Of a stretch of DNA of 64,000 bases, positions 45,543-54,709 are shown one piece after another. The DNA comes from Synechococcus sp. PCC 7335. GTDB lineage: Bacteria; Cyanobacteriota; Cyanobacteriia; Phormidesmidales; Phormidesmidaceae. Both the position numbers and the translations under genes were made by a program. The stretch is from assembly GCF_000155595.1 (NCBI RefSeq), contig NZ_DS989905.1, positions 509,040-573,039 on the forward strand, given 5' to 3'. The number at the start of each line of letters is the position of its first letter. Position 1 is the stretch's first letter. Under the pieces are notes generated by a model. It saw only the letters and a program-made list of their open reading frames with translations, made no database searches and had not been told where the DNA came from.

Positions 45543-48500
45543 ATGGCAAAGCAGCTGGGCCATCGCTCCCCATTAGGTTTATCACGTCCCTTAGGTGCAA
45601 TTGGATGGGGACAACACTGCCACCTGGGCACGCCGTCACTATCATTTCTAGATCTCAAGACCTTTTATCCTCACGGCTTTCCCTCTGGCTTTTCCCCTGG
45701 CTTTCCCACGATAGAACCAGGGGAAACACGTTCAGCCAATCAAGGCGAGCAGGGCAACAGTGGAACCAACAGTAGGACCAACAGTGGGACAACTACGGCC
45801 CAATTGGCATCACATCAGTCAAGACCAGAGATAGCGACAGAGATAACGGCAAATATACCAGCAGATTCAGTGGTTAAGCGCATCACTAAACCTGACTCAG
45901 CATTCCTGAACCTCGCCCAAGCCTCCCTATCCCCCCTGCTCAAATCAGGGCCCAACTCAGGGACTGAAGGCAGCGTAACTCAACCCAAATCATTTCGGGC
46001 TAACCTACAGAGTTACTTCATGGGAGCACCCCAACAGCAGCCCCCAACAGCAGCCTTCGCCACCACAAACGAAGTTCCAACGAACCAAGTCCCTGCAAAT
46101 GGAATCCCTGCTTCAGTAGAGACATTTCCAACAACCAGTCAGCCGGAATCACTCTCGCCGCCAACTATTCAACCAGTCAAATCCATTGAGCCCGTTGCAC
46201 CTGTTGAACCCGCTAAACAACCTGTCAAACAAATAGAGAGCGCAGCAGCGCCGAATCCCACTGCTGCTATTCAACGTCAACATGCACCATCAGTTGATGG
46301 CAAAAAAACGGACCATCCCTCTGTGTTTGGATCAGCAGATAAGGTGAACGCTCCCCATCAAACTGTTGCCAGTCCTGGTCCCCTTTCGTCATTTATGGAC
46401 ACTGCTGCCACCAGCTCAAAGAGCTCAACTGAGATATCCCTTCCAGCATCAGAAACAGCGCTTGATCCGCCTAGCGTTATCCAACAAAAACCTGACGTTT
46501 CCCAGTCCTCATCCAGTCCAGCTCAGCTTTCTACCAATCAGGACCGATCCGATGACACAGCCCCCCCATCCATAGGCGAGCAATCCACGAGCACACCCCC
46601 ACCAACATTGGGAACAGGAAACAAGCCTGCTCCATCGATTCAACGCAAAAATGCACCGTCAATCGACAGCCAACCTATCGGCCAACCGTCTGTTGCTAGG
46701 TCGGTTGATGAGGCAAGCAATGTCCATCAAACTGTTTCTAAGCCTAGTCCGACGTCGTCATTAATAGACGCTGCCCCCTCAAAGAACTCAACTGACTTAT
46801 CTCCTCCAGCATCGGCGGCACAGCCTGCTCATGTTTCTATCATCCAACAAAAAACTGACATTCCGCCATCCTCAGTCAGCCAACTTTCTACCAATCAGAG
46901 CCGACCTGATAACATAGCGACCCCTAACAAGGAAGCTCAATTAACTAGTGCATTTCCTCCAGCATTGGAAACAGGGCCAAATCCTGCACCGCCTCCATTG
47001 ATTCAACGTAAAAATGCACTGTCAACCGACAGCCAACAGATCGGTCAACCGGCTGTTGCTAAGTCGGATGATGAGACAAGCAATGTCCATCAAACTGTTT
47101 CTAAGCCTATTCCAACGTCATCATTAATAGACGCTACTGCTACCAGCTTTAATAACTCAACTGATATCTCTCCTCTAGCATCAGAAGCAGCCCCAGCTCC
47201 TTCTTCCATCGGCCAACAAAAGCCTGACGTTTCCCAGCCCCCCGTCAGCCCAGCTCAGCTCTCTACAAATCAGGAACAACCCAATAACACAGCTAACCCT
47301 ATTAAAGAGCCTAATACCCAAACATCTAGTCCAGTAGAAGCTTCTGAACCGATTCAGAGACTGAATAATACCCCCTTAGACAAGAACTTGGGCGCTCCAT
47401 CTGGCACCCCACCACAATCATCAAAGAGCCCCCAGGGAAATCAAGCTTTGGGACCCTTCAAACCGATTCAACACTCGCCATCACCAAAAGCGGCACATGT
47501 TTCTCCATCAGTCCCAGTAAGTCAATTGGCCATAGAGGCCCCCTCCCAGTCTGATGTCTCTAGCTTCCAGAGTGAATCTCAACAGCCGAGCCACCAAAAT
47601 CCCGCCACCGCTAAACTGCTAGAACCATCAGGTACGGTTTTACCCTCAGCAACACCGTCTGCTGAATCTGTACAACGTAAGGCCCAAGCGCCTATACCAC
47701 CAGTTGTGGAGTCTAGCTCACCTAAGACTCAACTAGTCCGTCAATCCTTAGATTCTGAGTTAGAAGCCACTATTACAGACACTTCTACACATCCATCTTT
47801 AGAAGCGAGCCAGCGCTCAGCAAATAGTTCTAATACTTCCGAAGATATTGCATCTCCCATAGCGAGCCAACCACAACATCACAGTTTCCACCCGTCAGCA
47901 TCCGAGGTCCACTCTTTGGCCGCTGACGATATATCCCTTGCAAGTCATTCTCCAGGGACTCATCCTCTGGGTAAGAATGACAGGATAGCCAGCGAGCAAG
48001 CAGCATCAGCTTTATCTCCAACCAATCAACCATCCATTCAACGGGCGAGTCCCACTAGCTATCAGGTGTCACGTGATCAATTATCCAATGGCGATATGCC
48101 CGGCGCTGAAGCAATCATTCAACGTTCCGAAGCCTCTATCCAACAGTCTGAGACACCTCAACAGCTTTCTGTAGAAACAGCTCAGTCAGTAACACAGCTA
48201 TCGGTTTCAATCGAAGAGAATACAAACCAGATCAACACAGGTATCGATTCTCAGAGTCAATCTAGCAACCAGTCAGGTACACCTCCATCCTCAGCCTCTT
48301 CTGAGCAAACCAAAATACTAAATTCGCCTGGGGTTACCCTCTCCGGACCAAACCTGAAAAACCAACAATCCCTTCAAACAGACGCCCCTACTATTGTTCA
48401 GCGCACAGCCAATCTGACCAATCAGTTTTTTGAGCCCCACCAGACAGCCACCATTCAGGCCATGAAGGAAACTGGGGAGGTCACCCCATTACAACTCACT

Positions 48501-50612
48501 CCCATAGAGTCAACAGAACCTGACCCACGACCTCTACAGCCAACGGCAGAGCAACCCTCCGCAGCTTCTCCATCGGAGTCAATTACTCCGATGCTCCCTC
48601 CCCCGCAAACCTTAGATACAGAACCGATTCAGCGAGCACCTCAGTCCCCTGAGTTTATTACCCCAGTTACACCATTCTCCCAAGCCTCAGTTACAGCCTC
48701 GAGCCATCACGCCGCCCAGTATCCCAATCAATCGACTACTGCTGAGGAAATTTCACCCCTTGCCCAAAGCCCTAATATCTCACCTGTAGAATTAGTACAA
48801 TTTGCTTACCCCCTCACGCCTCCACCGGTTTCGCTAACCAATAAAGTAAGCGAAGCACCCAATAATTCTGCCAATACACCCATTCAACGGACGCCACAAT
48901 TACCGGGCCCTCTTCCAAATGAACACAATCATCATGAGGGCAGTCAGAATAAGGGAAACCAGAACAGGGAGAAGTTATCAAATCAAGTATTCATTGAGTC
49001 TGGTCAGACCACTGCACCAGCCCCCCTTTCTGCTGAAATCATTCAGCGCAGCACTAATATAATTGAGAATGCGGCCATCAACACCGCTCCACCCCTCAAC
49101 AACAAACAGCAAAAACATATCGACAAACCCTCCAATCTACTTCCATCAAGTCAAATCAACGAGAGAGCACAGCAAAGCACCCATCACACCCAGTCTTCAG
49201 AGGTTTCAATCACTAGCCGGTCTAGCCCGCGATCGCTATTAGGCACCCCAGAGAAGAGCCTGCAGGAACCAGCGGTGCAGCGATCTCCAACAGATATACA
49301 GCAATCTACGTCTGTTACCTCTCAGACAACGCATTCCCAACCAGACGCCTTTCCTCTCAATACCTCCCAACCTGCGCCATTACCGAAGGTTCTCAAACCC
49401 TTGGGAGTATTACGCTCTCTTCAATCTGTAGTACAACCCAGCGCAAAAGCCAGTCCCTCCTCCACCGAATCTGAATCTTCCTATACAGTCCAGAACGCAT
49501 CAACTGAATTTCTTGAAAAACAGATCAAGTCTGTGCAATCTGTACAGCATTCTAAGAGAGGCCCGGTATCTAATGGCACTTTCAATAACTCTAATGTGGT
49601 ATTGCGATCGCAATACACAATGCAAGCCAAACCAGCACTATCCCCACCCATTTCAACTATCCCAAACGCCTGTCCACCCATCGTTTCAGATCAGGTGGCC
49701 ATCCCTCATCCGAATGTTGATAGTATCCAAAACATTCAGCTAAAAGTACTCAAACCAATTAGTGCGCTGCGCCCCTTACCCTCTTTAAAGTCATCGGTAG
49801 AAACCCATTATCAACCTAGCCAGCTCAGCGATCACCCACCATCTGCAAATACTCCCCATGTCTCGACGCCAGACCCTCCCAATACGTCCCAGGCTACTAG
49901 CCCTATCCAACGACAAGCACAACAACAAAACAGAGACCAAGGGCTTCCCAGCGAATGGTCGAGTATAGAGGACTTGGCAACCCATATGATATCCTCGTCC
50001 CTAGAAGCTCCGCCATTAGCAAAGCCTTATCCCCAAGCCCCAACAAATCACACCCCTGTCCAATCATCTTCGCTATCTCCAGACCACTCCACTGTTCAAC
50101 GACAGGCAGAGGCTGATCAAATATCAGATCAGCCAACCGGAGCGCAAGCCTTTCCCAGTAGCTGGTCTAACATCGAAGATCTTGTCACTCATTTCCAGCC
50201 CACGTCTAACACAAAAATATCTGCTAAGCAGTCTTCTTCTAATGCTAGAGCACCATCTACCACCCAACCCATAACAGACATCAAGTCAAACCCAACCAAT
50301 ACAGCGCAGTCATCAACAGCATCCATCAGCCGAACTACGGCCACTCAGCATCCCACGACCAACTCCTCTATTTCGGTCCAAAGAAAAATTACACCACCAA
50401 ACACCACCACTCCCGTCAATGTGGTCCAACTGGAGCAAGATTACCCCACAATTACTATCCGCCGAGCATCAAACACCAACCAAGCTGAGGAATCCCATGA
50501 CATTCCAAACTATAGCCATTACCTGGAATTGCTCACCCAAGAAGTTTACAGTCTTCTAAGACAACGCCTTTGTTTAGAGCAGGAGCGCCGGGGTCCTAAA
50601 TACCCCCGGTGA
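45543..50612 (+). CDS. Very large Pro/Ser/Thr/Gln-rich protein with (I/V)QR motifs and conserved C-terminal helix
   Basis: A 1689-residue protein starting three bases after the tube gene. Nearly all of it is low-complexity and rich in Pro, Ser, Thr, Gln and Asn. About fifteen short (I/V)QR-x motifs are spaced along it. Three tandem units of about 120 residues occupy residues 243-603. Two copies each of KVLKP-x-x-x-LR-x-L and of SxWSxIEDLxTH lie near the C-terminus. The end, HYLELLTQEVYSLLRQRLCL, is the only strongly helical part. No membrane span is seen. The position, between tube and CIS-tube/spike genes, is that of a length-control or internal tail protein, but phage tape measures are helical, so this may be a disordered filler, a cargo tether or a fibre. 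Function unknown. Confidence 0.85.
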   Translation: MAKQLGHRSPLGLSRPLGAIGWGQHCHLGTPSLSFLDLKTFYPHGFPSGFSPGFPTIEPGETRSANQGEQGNSGTNSRTNSGTTTAQLASHQSRPEIATEITANIPADSVVKRITKPDSAFLNLAQASLSPLLKSGPNSGTEGSVTQPKSFRANLQSYFMGAPQQQPPTAAFATTNEVPTNQVPANGIPASVETFPTTSQPESLSPPTIQPVKSIEPVAPVEPAKQPVKQIESAAAPNPTAAIQRQHAPSVDGKKTDHPSVFGSADKVNAPHQTVASPGPLSSFMDTAATSSKSSTEISLPASETALDPPSVIQQKPDVSQSSSSPAQLSTNQDRSDDTAPPSIGEQSTSTPPPTLGTGNKPAPSIQRKNAPSIDSQPIGQPSVARSVDEASNVHQTVSKPSPTSSLIDAAPSKNSTDLSPPASAAQPAHVSIIQQKTDIPPSSVSQLSTNQSRPDNIATPNKEAQLTSAFPPALETGPNPAPPPLIQRKNALSTDSQQIGQPAVAKSDDETSNVHQTVSKPIPTSSLIDATATSFNNSTDISPLASEAAPAPSSIGQQKPDVSQPPVSPAQLSTNQEQPNNTANPIKEPNTQTSSPVEASEPIQRLNNTPLDKNLGAPSGTPPQSSKSPQGNQALGPFKPIQHSPSPKAAHVSPSVPVSQLAIEAPSQSDVSSFQSESQQPSHQNPATAKLLEPSGTVLPSATPSAESVQRKAQAPIPPVVESSSPKTQLVRQSLDSELEATITDTSTHPSLEASQRSANSSNTSEDIASPIASQPQHHSFHPSASEVHSLAADDISLASHSPGTHPLGKNDRIASEQAASALSPTNQPSIQRASPTSYQVSRDQLSNGDMPGAEAIIQRSEASIQQSETPQQLSVETAQSVTQLSVSIEENTNQINTGIDSQSQSSNQSGTPPSSASSEQTKILNSPGVTLSGPNLKNQQSLQTDAPTIVQRTANLTNQFFEPHQTATIQAMKETGEVTPLQLTPIESTEPDPRPLQPTAEQPSAASPSESITPMLPPPQTLDTEPIQRAPQSPEFITPVTPFSQASVTASSHHAAQYPNQSTTAEEISPLAQSPNISPVELVQFAYPLTPPPVSLTNKVSEAPNNSANTPIQRTPQLPGPLPNEHNHHEGSQNKGNQNREKLSNQVFIESGQTTAPAPLSAEIIQRSTNIIENAAINTAPPLNNKQQKHIDKPSNLLPSSQINERAQQSTHHTQSSEVSITSRSSPRSLLGTPEKSLQEPAVQRSPTDIQQSTSVTSQTTHSQPDAFPLNTSQPAPLPKVLKPLGVLRSLQSVVQPSAKASPSSTESESSYTVQNASTEFLEKQIKSVQSVQHSKRGPVSNGTFNNSNVVLRSQYTMQAKPALSPPISTIPNACPPIVSDQVAIPHPNVDSIQNIQLKVLKPISALRPLPSLKSSVETHYQPSQLSDHPPSANTPHVSTPDPPNTSQATSPIQRQAQQQNRDQGLPSEWSSIEDLATHMISSSLEAPPLAKPYPQAPTNHTPVQSSSLSPDHSTVQRQAEADQISDQPTGAQAFPSSWSNIEDLVTHFQPTSNTKISAKQSSSNARAPSTTQPITDIKSNPTNTAQSSTASISRTTATQHPTTNSSISVQRKITPPNTTTPVNVVQLEQDYPTITIRRASNTNQAEESHDIPNYSHYLELLTQEVYSLLRQRLCLEQERRGPKYPR
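46269..47351 (+). repeat. Three tandem coding repeats of about 360 bases
   Basis: Units begin at 46269, 46638 and 47001 and end near 47351 (spacings 369, 363 and 351 bases). Each starts with attcaacg-t/c (IQR), followed by the pattern NAPSxDSQ...HQTVxxPxPTSSxxD..., then QQKPDVSQ and QLSTNQ. Divergence among units is moderate, so the duplication is not recent, and all copies keep the frame. Confidence 0.8.
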
Positions 50613-50698
50613 GTTATCTAACCCTTACCCCAGTCAACGTTTCACTACGAAAAGTTTCACCACAACAAAGTATCAACCCTCATAAGTTGTATTAACCG

Positions 50699-51184
50699 AT
50701 GAGTACCTTCGTCAAAGCTAAATTGATTGCCCAAGGAGGTGGCAACAATATTGAGTTTATGTTTAATCCGACTGAACTAAGTTTCAGTCGAAGGCTCAAC
50801 ATTAACAAACCTGAGGGTTCTCGAACTGACAAGGGGCTCCCTAAAGTAAGCTTTGGCTCCCCTCAGCCCTACAGTGTCAATGTATCTGGGCTGATATTTG
50901 ACACCTACGAAACGGGTGAAAATGTTGTCGATAAATATGTCGAAAGTTTTCGACAGGCTGTTGAATTTATGGACAGTCGGGAGCGCCCTCCCATTTATCT
51001 CTTAACCTGGGGAAAGCAAGAATATTTACGCTGCTTTATTGAGTCCCTATCCTATAAACTCACTATGTTTTTAGCTGATGGCACACCTGTTCGAGCCACT
51101 GTGGATATTATCCTCACGGAAATTAGTGAAGTTAAGGGCGCTGCAAACTCGAACACACCGAGTCGAGGCAGTACTACTCGCTAA
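50699..51184 (+). CDS. CIS-tube/LysM-type protein (Afp7 type)
   Basis: The protein has 161 residues. IEFMFNPTELSFSRRLNINK is the clear signature of the CIS_tube domain, which links the inner tube to the spike hub, followed by FIESLSYKLTMFLADGTPVR and a final VDIILTEISEVK strand. In Afp the protein continues into a LysM domain. Here it ends in a Ser/Thr/Arg tail, so the LysM part is missing. It sits immediately before the spike gene, the standard order. Confidence 0.9.
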   Translation: MSTFVKAKLIAQGGGNNIEFMFNPTELSFSRRLNINKPEGSRTDKGLPKVSFGSPQPYSVNVSGLIFDTYETGENVVDKYVESFRQAVEFMDSRERPPIYLLTWGKQEYLRCFIESLSYKLTMFLADGTPVRATVDIILTEISEVKGAANSNTPSRGSTTR

Positions 51185-51307
51185 AACTATCGGTTTAGAG
51201 ATTTCTAAGCCATTGAGACTCATCTGGATCTATTACACTTTCAATGAGATCGTTAGTAATCACCCTCTTTAGACTTAAGTATTCTTTGCGGAGAAAATAC
51301 TCCATCC

Positions 51308-53317
51308 ATGCCTGTATCCTCCTTTATAGCCCAACCCACCCTCAAAATTGATGGAGCGACGGCATCATCTGAGTTAATGGATGATATCCTCCAAGTTGTC
51401 GTGGAGGAGAGTCTACACTTGCCAGGCATGTTTACCCTTGTCATTCGAAATGACTATTATGGTGGTGCTGCCAACGATGAAGTCTGGAAACATGAAAAAC
51501 TCTTTGAAATTGGAAAATCTATAGAAGTTGGATTTTCCTCTAGCACCACAGAATCGGATGATTTTGATGATGAGAATAAAGGTAATGTAATTAAGGGTGA
51601 AATTACTGCGATTGAAACCCATTTCAATAGTGAGGCCCAAGCACCCATCATTGTACGTGGCTATGATGCTTCCCACCGGTTACATCGTGGGCGTCACAAC
51701 CGATCATTCCAAAATAAAACAGACTCCGACATTGTCAAAACCATCGCATCCGAAGTGGGTATTTCAGTCGGGACGGTAGATGCCACAGGCGGTCCCTATG
51801 GCTATGGTGACATCGGTGGGGCCAGTGGATATGTGTTCCAACAAAATCAGACCAATATGGAATTTTTGCGGGAGCGGGCTGCCCGCAATGGTTTTGAACT
51901 ATTTGTGCAAGATGGAAAGCTATATTTTCGTAAACCCAAGAAGAACAGCACACTAGAACTGGAGTGGTTGAAAAACGTTCACAGCTTTCGGGTTCGGGTT
52001 AGCAGCGCAGAACAAATGGAAAGTGTTGAAGTGCGGGGCTGGGACTATAGCCGCAAGGAAGTGATTGCAGAAAGCATTAGCGCTACCAAGCAGGTACTGA
52101 CAGAAACAGAAAGTGGTTCAGGCAGTAAAACCGTTAGCAGCTTTAATGGCCAGCCCACCACACCCACCTTAATTATGGTGGACCAGCCCATCTCTCAATC
52201 TAAAGAAGCCAAAACCATGGCCCAGGCCCTATTTGATGAACTAGGGGGAGAATTTGTACAGGCCGATGCACGAGGAGAGGGGAATCCCCTCATCCGTCCA
52301 GGGCAGGTGGTTAAGCTAACGGGAATGGGAAAATATAGCGGTAGTTACTATGTAACAGAAACCCGTCAGCTTTTCCATGAACGAATTTATACCACCGAAT
52401 TCAGCGTACGAGGCTTACGTGGCGGGGATCTACTGCAAACATTAGAAACTAAAAATACCCTTCAGCCAGGCCAAACAATGATGGCTGGCATCGTTGCCGA
52501 CAACAAAGATCCCAAAGGGTGGGGACGCGTACGTGTAAAGCTACCGACGCTTACCGAGAAGCATATGAGCAATTGGGCAAGAATTGTTGCCGTTGGCGCA
52601 GGCACCAACCGGGGGGTAGATTGGCTACCCGAAATTAACGATGAAGTGTTTGTTGCCTTTGAGCATGGAGACATTCATCGGCCCTATATCTTAGGTGGCG
52701 TTTGGAATGGACAAGATACCCCTCCTGAAAAAGTAGACGAAACCGTTGCCAATGGTAAAGTACGTCTCAGAACGCTAACAACACGACTGGGACATACCTT
52801 ACAATTTGTAGAAGAAGATAAAGGCGATAGTAAAAAAGGCGTTTATCTGACCACCGTAGACAAGCATCAGCTACATCTCAACGATACTGACAAATACACA
52901 GAACTAAAAACCATAGACGGTCATCAGCTCAGACTAGATGATAAAGAAAAAAAGATTCAACTAAAGACCAAAAACGGTCACGAAATTGTAATGGATGATG
53001 GGGGTAAAAAGGTTGACATCATCTCTACCGGTAGCCTCAATGCCAAGTCAGGGAAAGGTGGAAAAACAGAGAAAATAAATGTTGACGGCGGTGAAATCAC
53101 CCTGACAGGCACAACCAAAATTACGCTGAAAGTGGGACAAAGTAGCATTGTTCTTAGTAATACAGGCATCGATATCTCAGCAGCTCAGGTGAATGTCAAA
53201 GCCAAGATGACTGCCAAGGTAGAAGGTACGATGGTCGATGTTAAGGGTACAGGACCGGTCAATGTGCAAAGTAATGGCATTACAAAAGTCGCTGGCAATA
53301 TCGTCAAAATTAACTGA
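51308..53317 (+). CDS. VgrG-like spike protein (Afp8 type)
   Basis: The protein has 669 residues. The N-terminal 370 residues are gp27-like (hub), with YDASHRLHRGRHNRSFQNKT and NMEFLRERAARNGFELFVQD, typical of VgrG/Rhs spike hubs. The gp5 OB-fold follows (MMAGIVADNKDPKGWGRVRV, then NDEVFVAFEHGDIHRPYILG). The C-terminal 150 residues have a repeating GHQLxLDDxxKxIxLKTxxG pattern expected to form the needle-like beta-prism. The protein carries the tip proteins and is driven into the target. Confidence 0.95.
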   Translation: MPVSSFIAQPTLKIDGATASSELMDDILQVVVEESLHLPGMFTLVIRNDYYGGAANDEVWKHEKLFEIGKSIEVGFSSSTTESDDFDDENKGNVIKGEITAIETHFNSEAQAPIIVRGYDASHRLHRGRHNRSFQNKTDSDIVKTIASEVGISVGTVDATGGPYGYGDIGGASGYVFQQNQTNMEFLRERAARNGFELFVQDGKLYFRKPKKNSTLELEWLKNVHSFRVRVSSAEQMESVEVRGWDYSRKEVIAESISATKQVLTETESGSGSKTVSSFNGQPTTPTLIMVDQPISQSKEAKTMAQALFDELGGEFVQADARGEGNPLIRPGQVVKLTGMGKYSGSYYVTETRQLFHERIYTTEFSVRGLRGGDLLQTLETKNTLQPGQTMMAGIVADNKDPKGWGRVRVKLPTLTEKHMSNWARIVAVGAGTNRGVDWLPEINDEVFVAFEHGDIHRPYILGGVWNGQDTPPEKVDETVANGKVRLRTLTTRLGHTLQFVEEDKGDSKKGVYLTTVDKHQLHLNDTDKYTELKTIDGHQLRLDDKEKKIQLKTKNGHEIVMDDGGKKVDIISTGSLNAKSGKGGKTEKINVDGGEITLTGTTKITLKVGQSSIVLSNTGIDISAAQVNVKAKMTAKVEGTMVDVKGTGPVNVQSNGITKVAGNIVKIN

Positions 53318-53366
53318 AAAATGACCAGCAAAAATTAAAACAGCAAAAATATTAGACAGAAAAACG

Positions 53367-53759
53367 ATGGGAACACAAGTTGTCGCAGGAGCCACGCTGC
53401 AATGTTCATTTGGCGTTGCCCCTAGCGTATTAAACGTTATACCCAAAGGCCCGCCAACCATGGCCGGAGGACCACTAGCCGCTAACATCATGGACTATGC
53501 CCCCATTGCCAATATTCCACCCTTTGGCGTATGTAGTTCATTAGCCAATCCGACCGTAGCCACAGCGACCGCAGCTGCACTCGGCGTACTCACACCGATG
53601 CCATGCATACCCGTCACAGTAGCTCCATGGTTTCCAGGCTCGCCTACCGTTTTGATTAATAATCTCCCTGCCCTAAACAACAGCTCGAAGTGTATGTGCA
53701 CCTGGGGTGGTGTTATCTCTATTCTAAACCCTGGCCAGGCTACAGTTCAAATCCCTTAG
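53367..53759 (+). CDS. PAAR-like tip protein (DUF4280 type)
   Basis: A 130-residue protein starting just after the spike gene. GTQVVAGATLQCSFGVAPSV, the Cys/Pro-rich SLANPTVATATAAALGVLTP, MPCIPVTVAPWFPGSPTVLI and a final KCMCTWGGVISILNPG fit the DUF4280/PAAR-like cone that sharpens the spike. It is the last gene of the tail operon. Confidence 0.92.
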   Translation: MGTQVVAGATLQCSFGVAPSVLNVIPKGPPTMAGGPLAANIMDYAPIANIPPFGVCSSLANPTVATATAAALGVLTPMPCIPVTVAPWFPGSPTVLINNLPALNNSSKCMCTWGGVISILNPGQATVQIP

Positions 53760-54268
53760 GACACGTAGGTTGCCTGCACCAAAGCGCACTTGAATAACAT
53801 TCGTCCATTGTTAAGAACTTTTTCGCAAAAAAAGCAAAAATGCTGTTTGTGTTGCAAAAACCTGGGTAGCCCTGCCTTGGTATGCTGAGATGCCCTGATC
53901 GCAACCTATCAATGTCCTCCTCACAACCGTTCAAATGGCATCACTTCCGATCAGACGTCATCCTGCTGAACGTGCGCTGGTATCTGCGCTATAGCTTGAG
54001 CTACCCAGGTTTTTGCAACACAACCGATTTGGCTAACATACCAATATCTCTCCCATAAGTTACAACAAACGAATATATTTTGCTATAACTGAGCTACTTA
54101 CAACAATTATCAATAGATATGTCAATAGCTCTTCCTTATCCGAAGCCCAAGCGAGTACATCGATGTTCTAGCTATACACTGCTTCAGAAGTACAAAAAAT
54201 AACGTAGTTCTTTATTAGAAGATAAGCGTTGGAGGCCATACCGTAACAGCACACAGCTAGCGTTACAG
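53760..54268. other. Intergenic stretch holding an IS6-derived MITE
   Basis: Apart from the element at 53845-54025, no gene is seen. An A/T-run-rich segment at 53818-53845 (tttcgcaaaaaaagcaaaaa) lies just left of the element and may help end transcription of the tail operon. Confidence 0.5.
53845..54025. mobile_element. IS6-derived MITE with 23-base perfect terminal inverted repeats
   Basis: Bases 53847-53869 and 54001-54023 are exact reverse complements, and two more outer bases pair with one mismatch. The repeat contains tgttgcaaa, the hallmark of IS6-family ends. Between them the plus strand encodes the start of an IS6-type transposase (QPFKWHHFRSDVILLNVRWY, then LRYSLSY), joined directly to the right end. 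It is thus an internally deleted, non-autonomous derivative of 181 bases. No 8-base target duplication is visible. Confidence 0.85.
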
Positions 54269-54445
54269 GTGTACGAGCTAACACATCCAGAGGGCGTTTT
54301 AACATTTGAAGATCTAGAGCGGGAAACGAACGTAAACAAGCTGGAACTGTATAAAGCCGTTGCACTTCGACTAAGTAAGATGCTGGTCGAAGATCATGTG
54401 AATGCTGAGAAGTTGATCGAACCCATAATTTTACCGCAAGGCTAG
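54269..54445 (+). CDS. Small hypothetical protein or gene remnant
   Basis: From a GTG at 54269 the frame gives 58 residues (VYELTHPEGVLTFEDLERET, then NKLELYKAVALRLSKMLVED). The same frame is open for about 20 codons upstream without a start (beginning near LEDKRWRPYRNSTQLALQ), and those residues continue the same composition. This suggests a slightly larger gene that has lost its start. No family is recognised. Confidence 0.4.
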   Translation: MYELTHPEGVLTFEDLERETNVNKLELYKAVALRLSKMLVEDHVNAEKLIEPIILPQG

Positions 54446-54709
54446 CTCAGCTATCTTCTCTCTAGTAGCGTTGATAGCTCAGATTTGTGCTTACCCAGAA
54501 TATGCATATCATGGGCCTTCAGAACCATGCAGAAATCTTGCTACTAGGAAGTTATCGCTGGAATCCTTGATACTATACTTGTAGTTAAGCAACACTTACC
54601 AAGATGTCAGCCGCAGTATTACCCCAGCTTCAAACCGTTAGCTCCAAGTTAGAAGCTGAAGCAGCTTCTATCGAACAGCAGCTATTGATGGTAAGAGAGA
54701 AGCGAAAGG

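Noticed and set aside
10699-53759. A prophage or type VI secretion system
   Set aside because: No capsid, portal, terminase, integrase or lysis genes and no TssJLM membrane complex; DUF4255, DUF4157 and Afp15-like ATPases point to an eCIS-type system.
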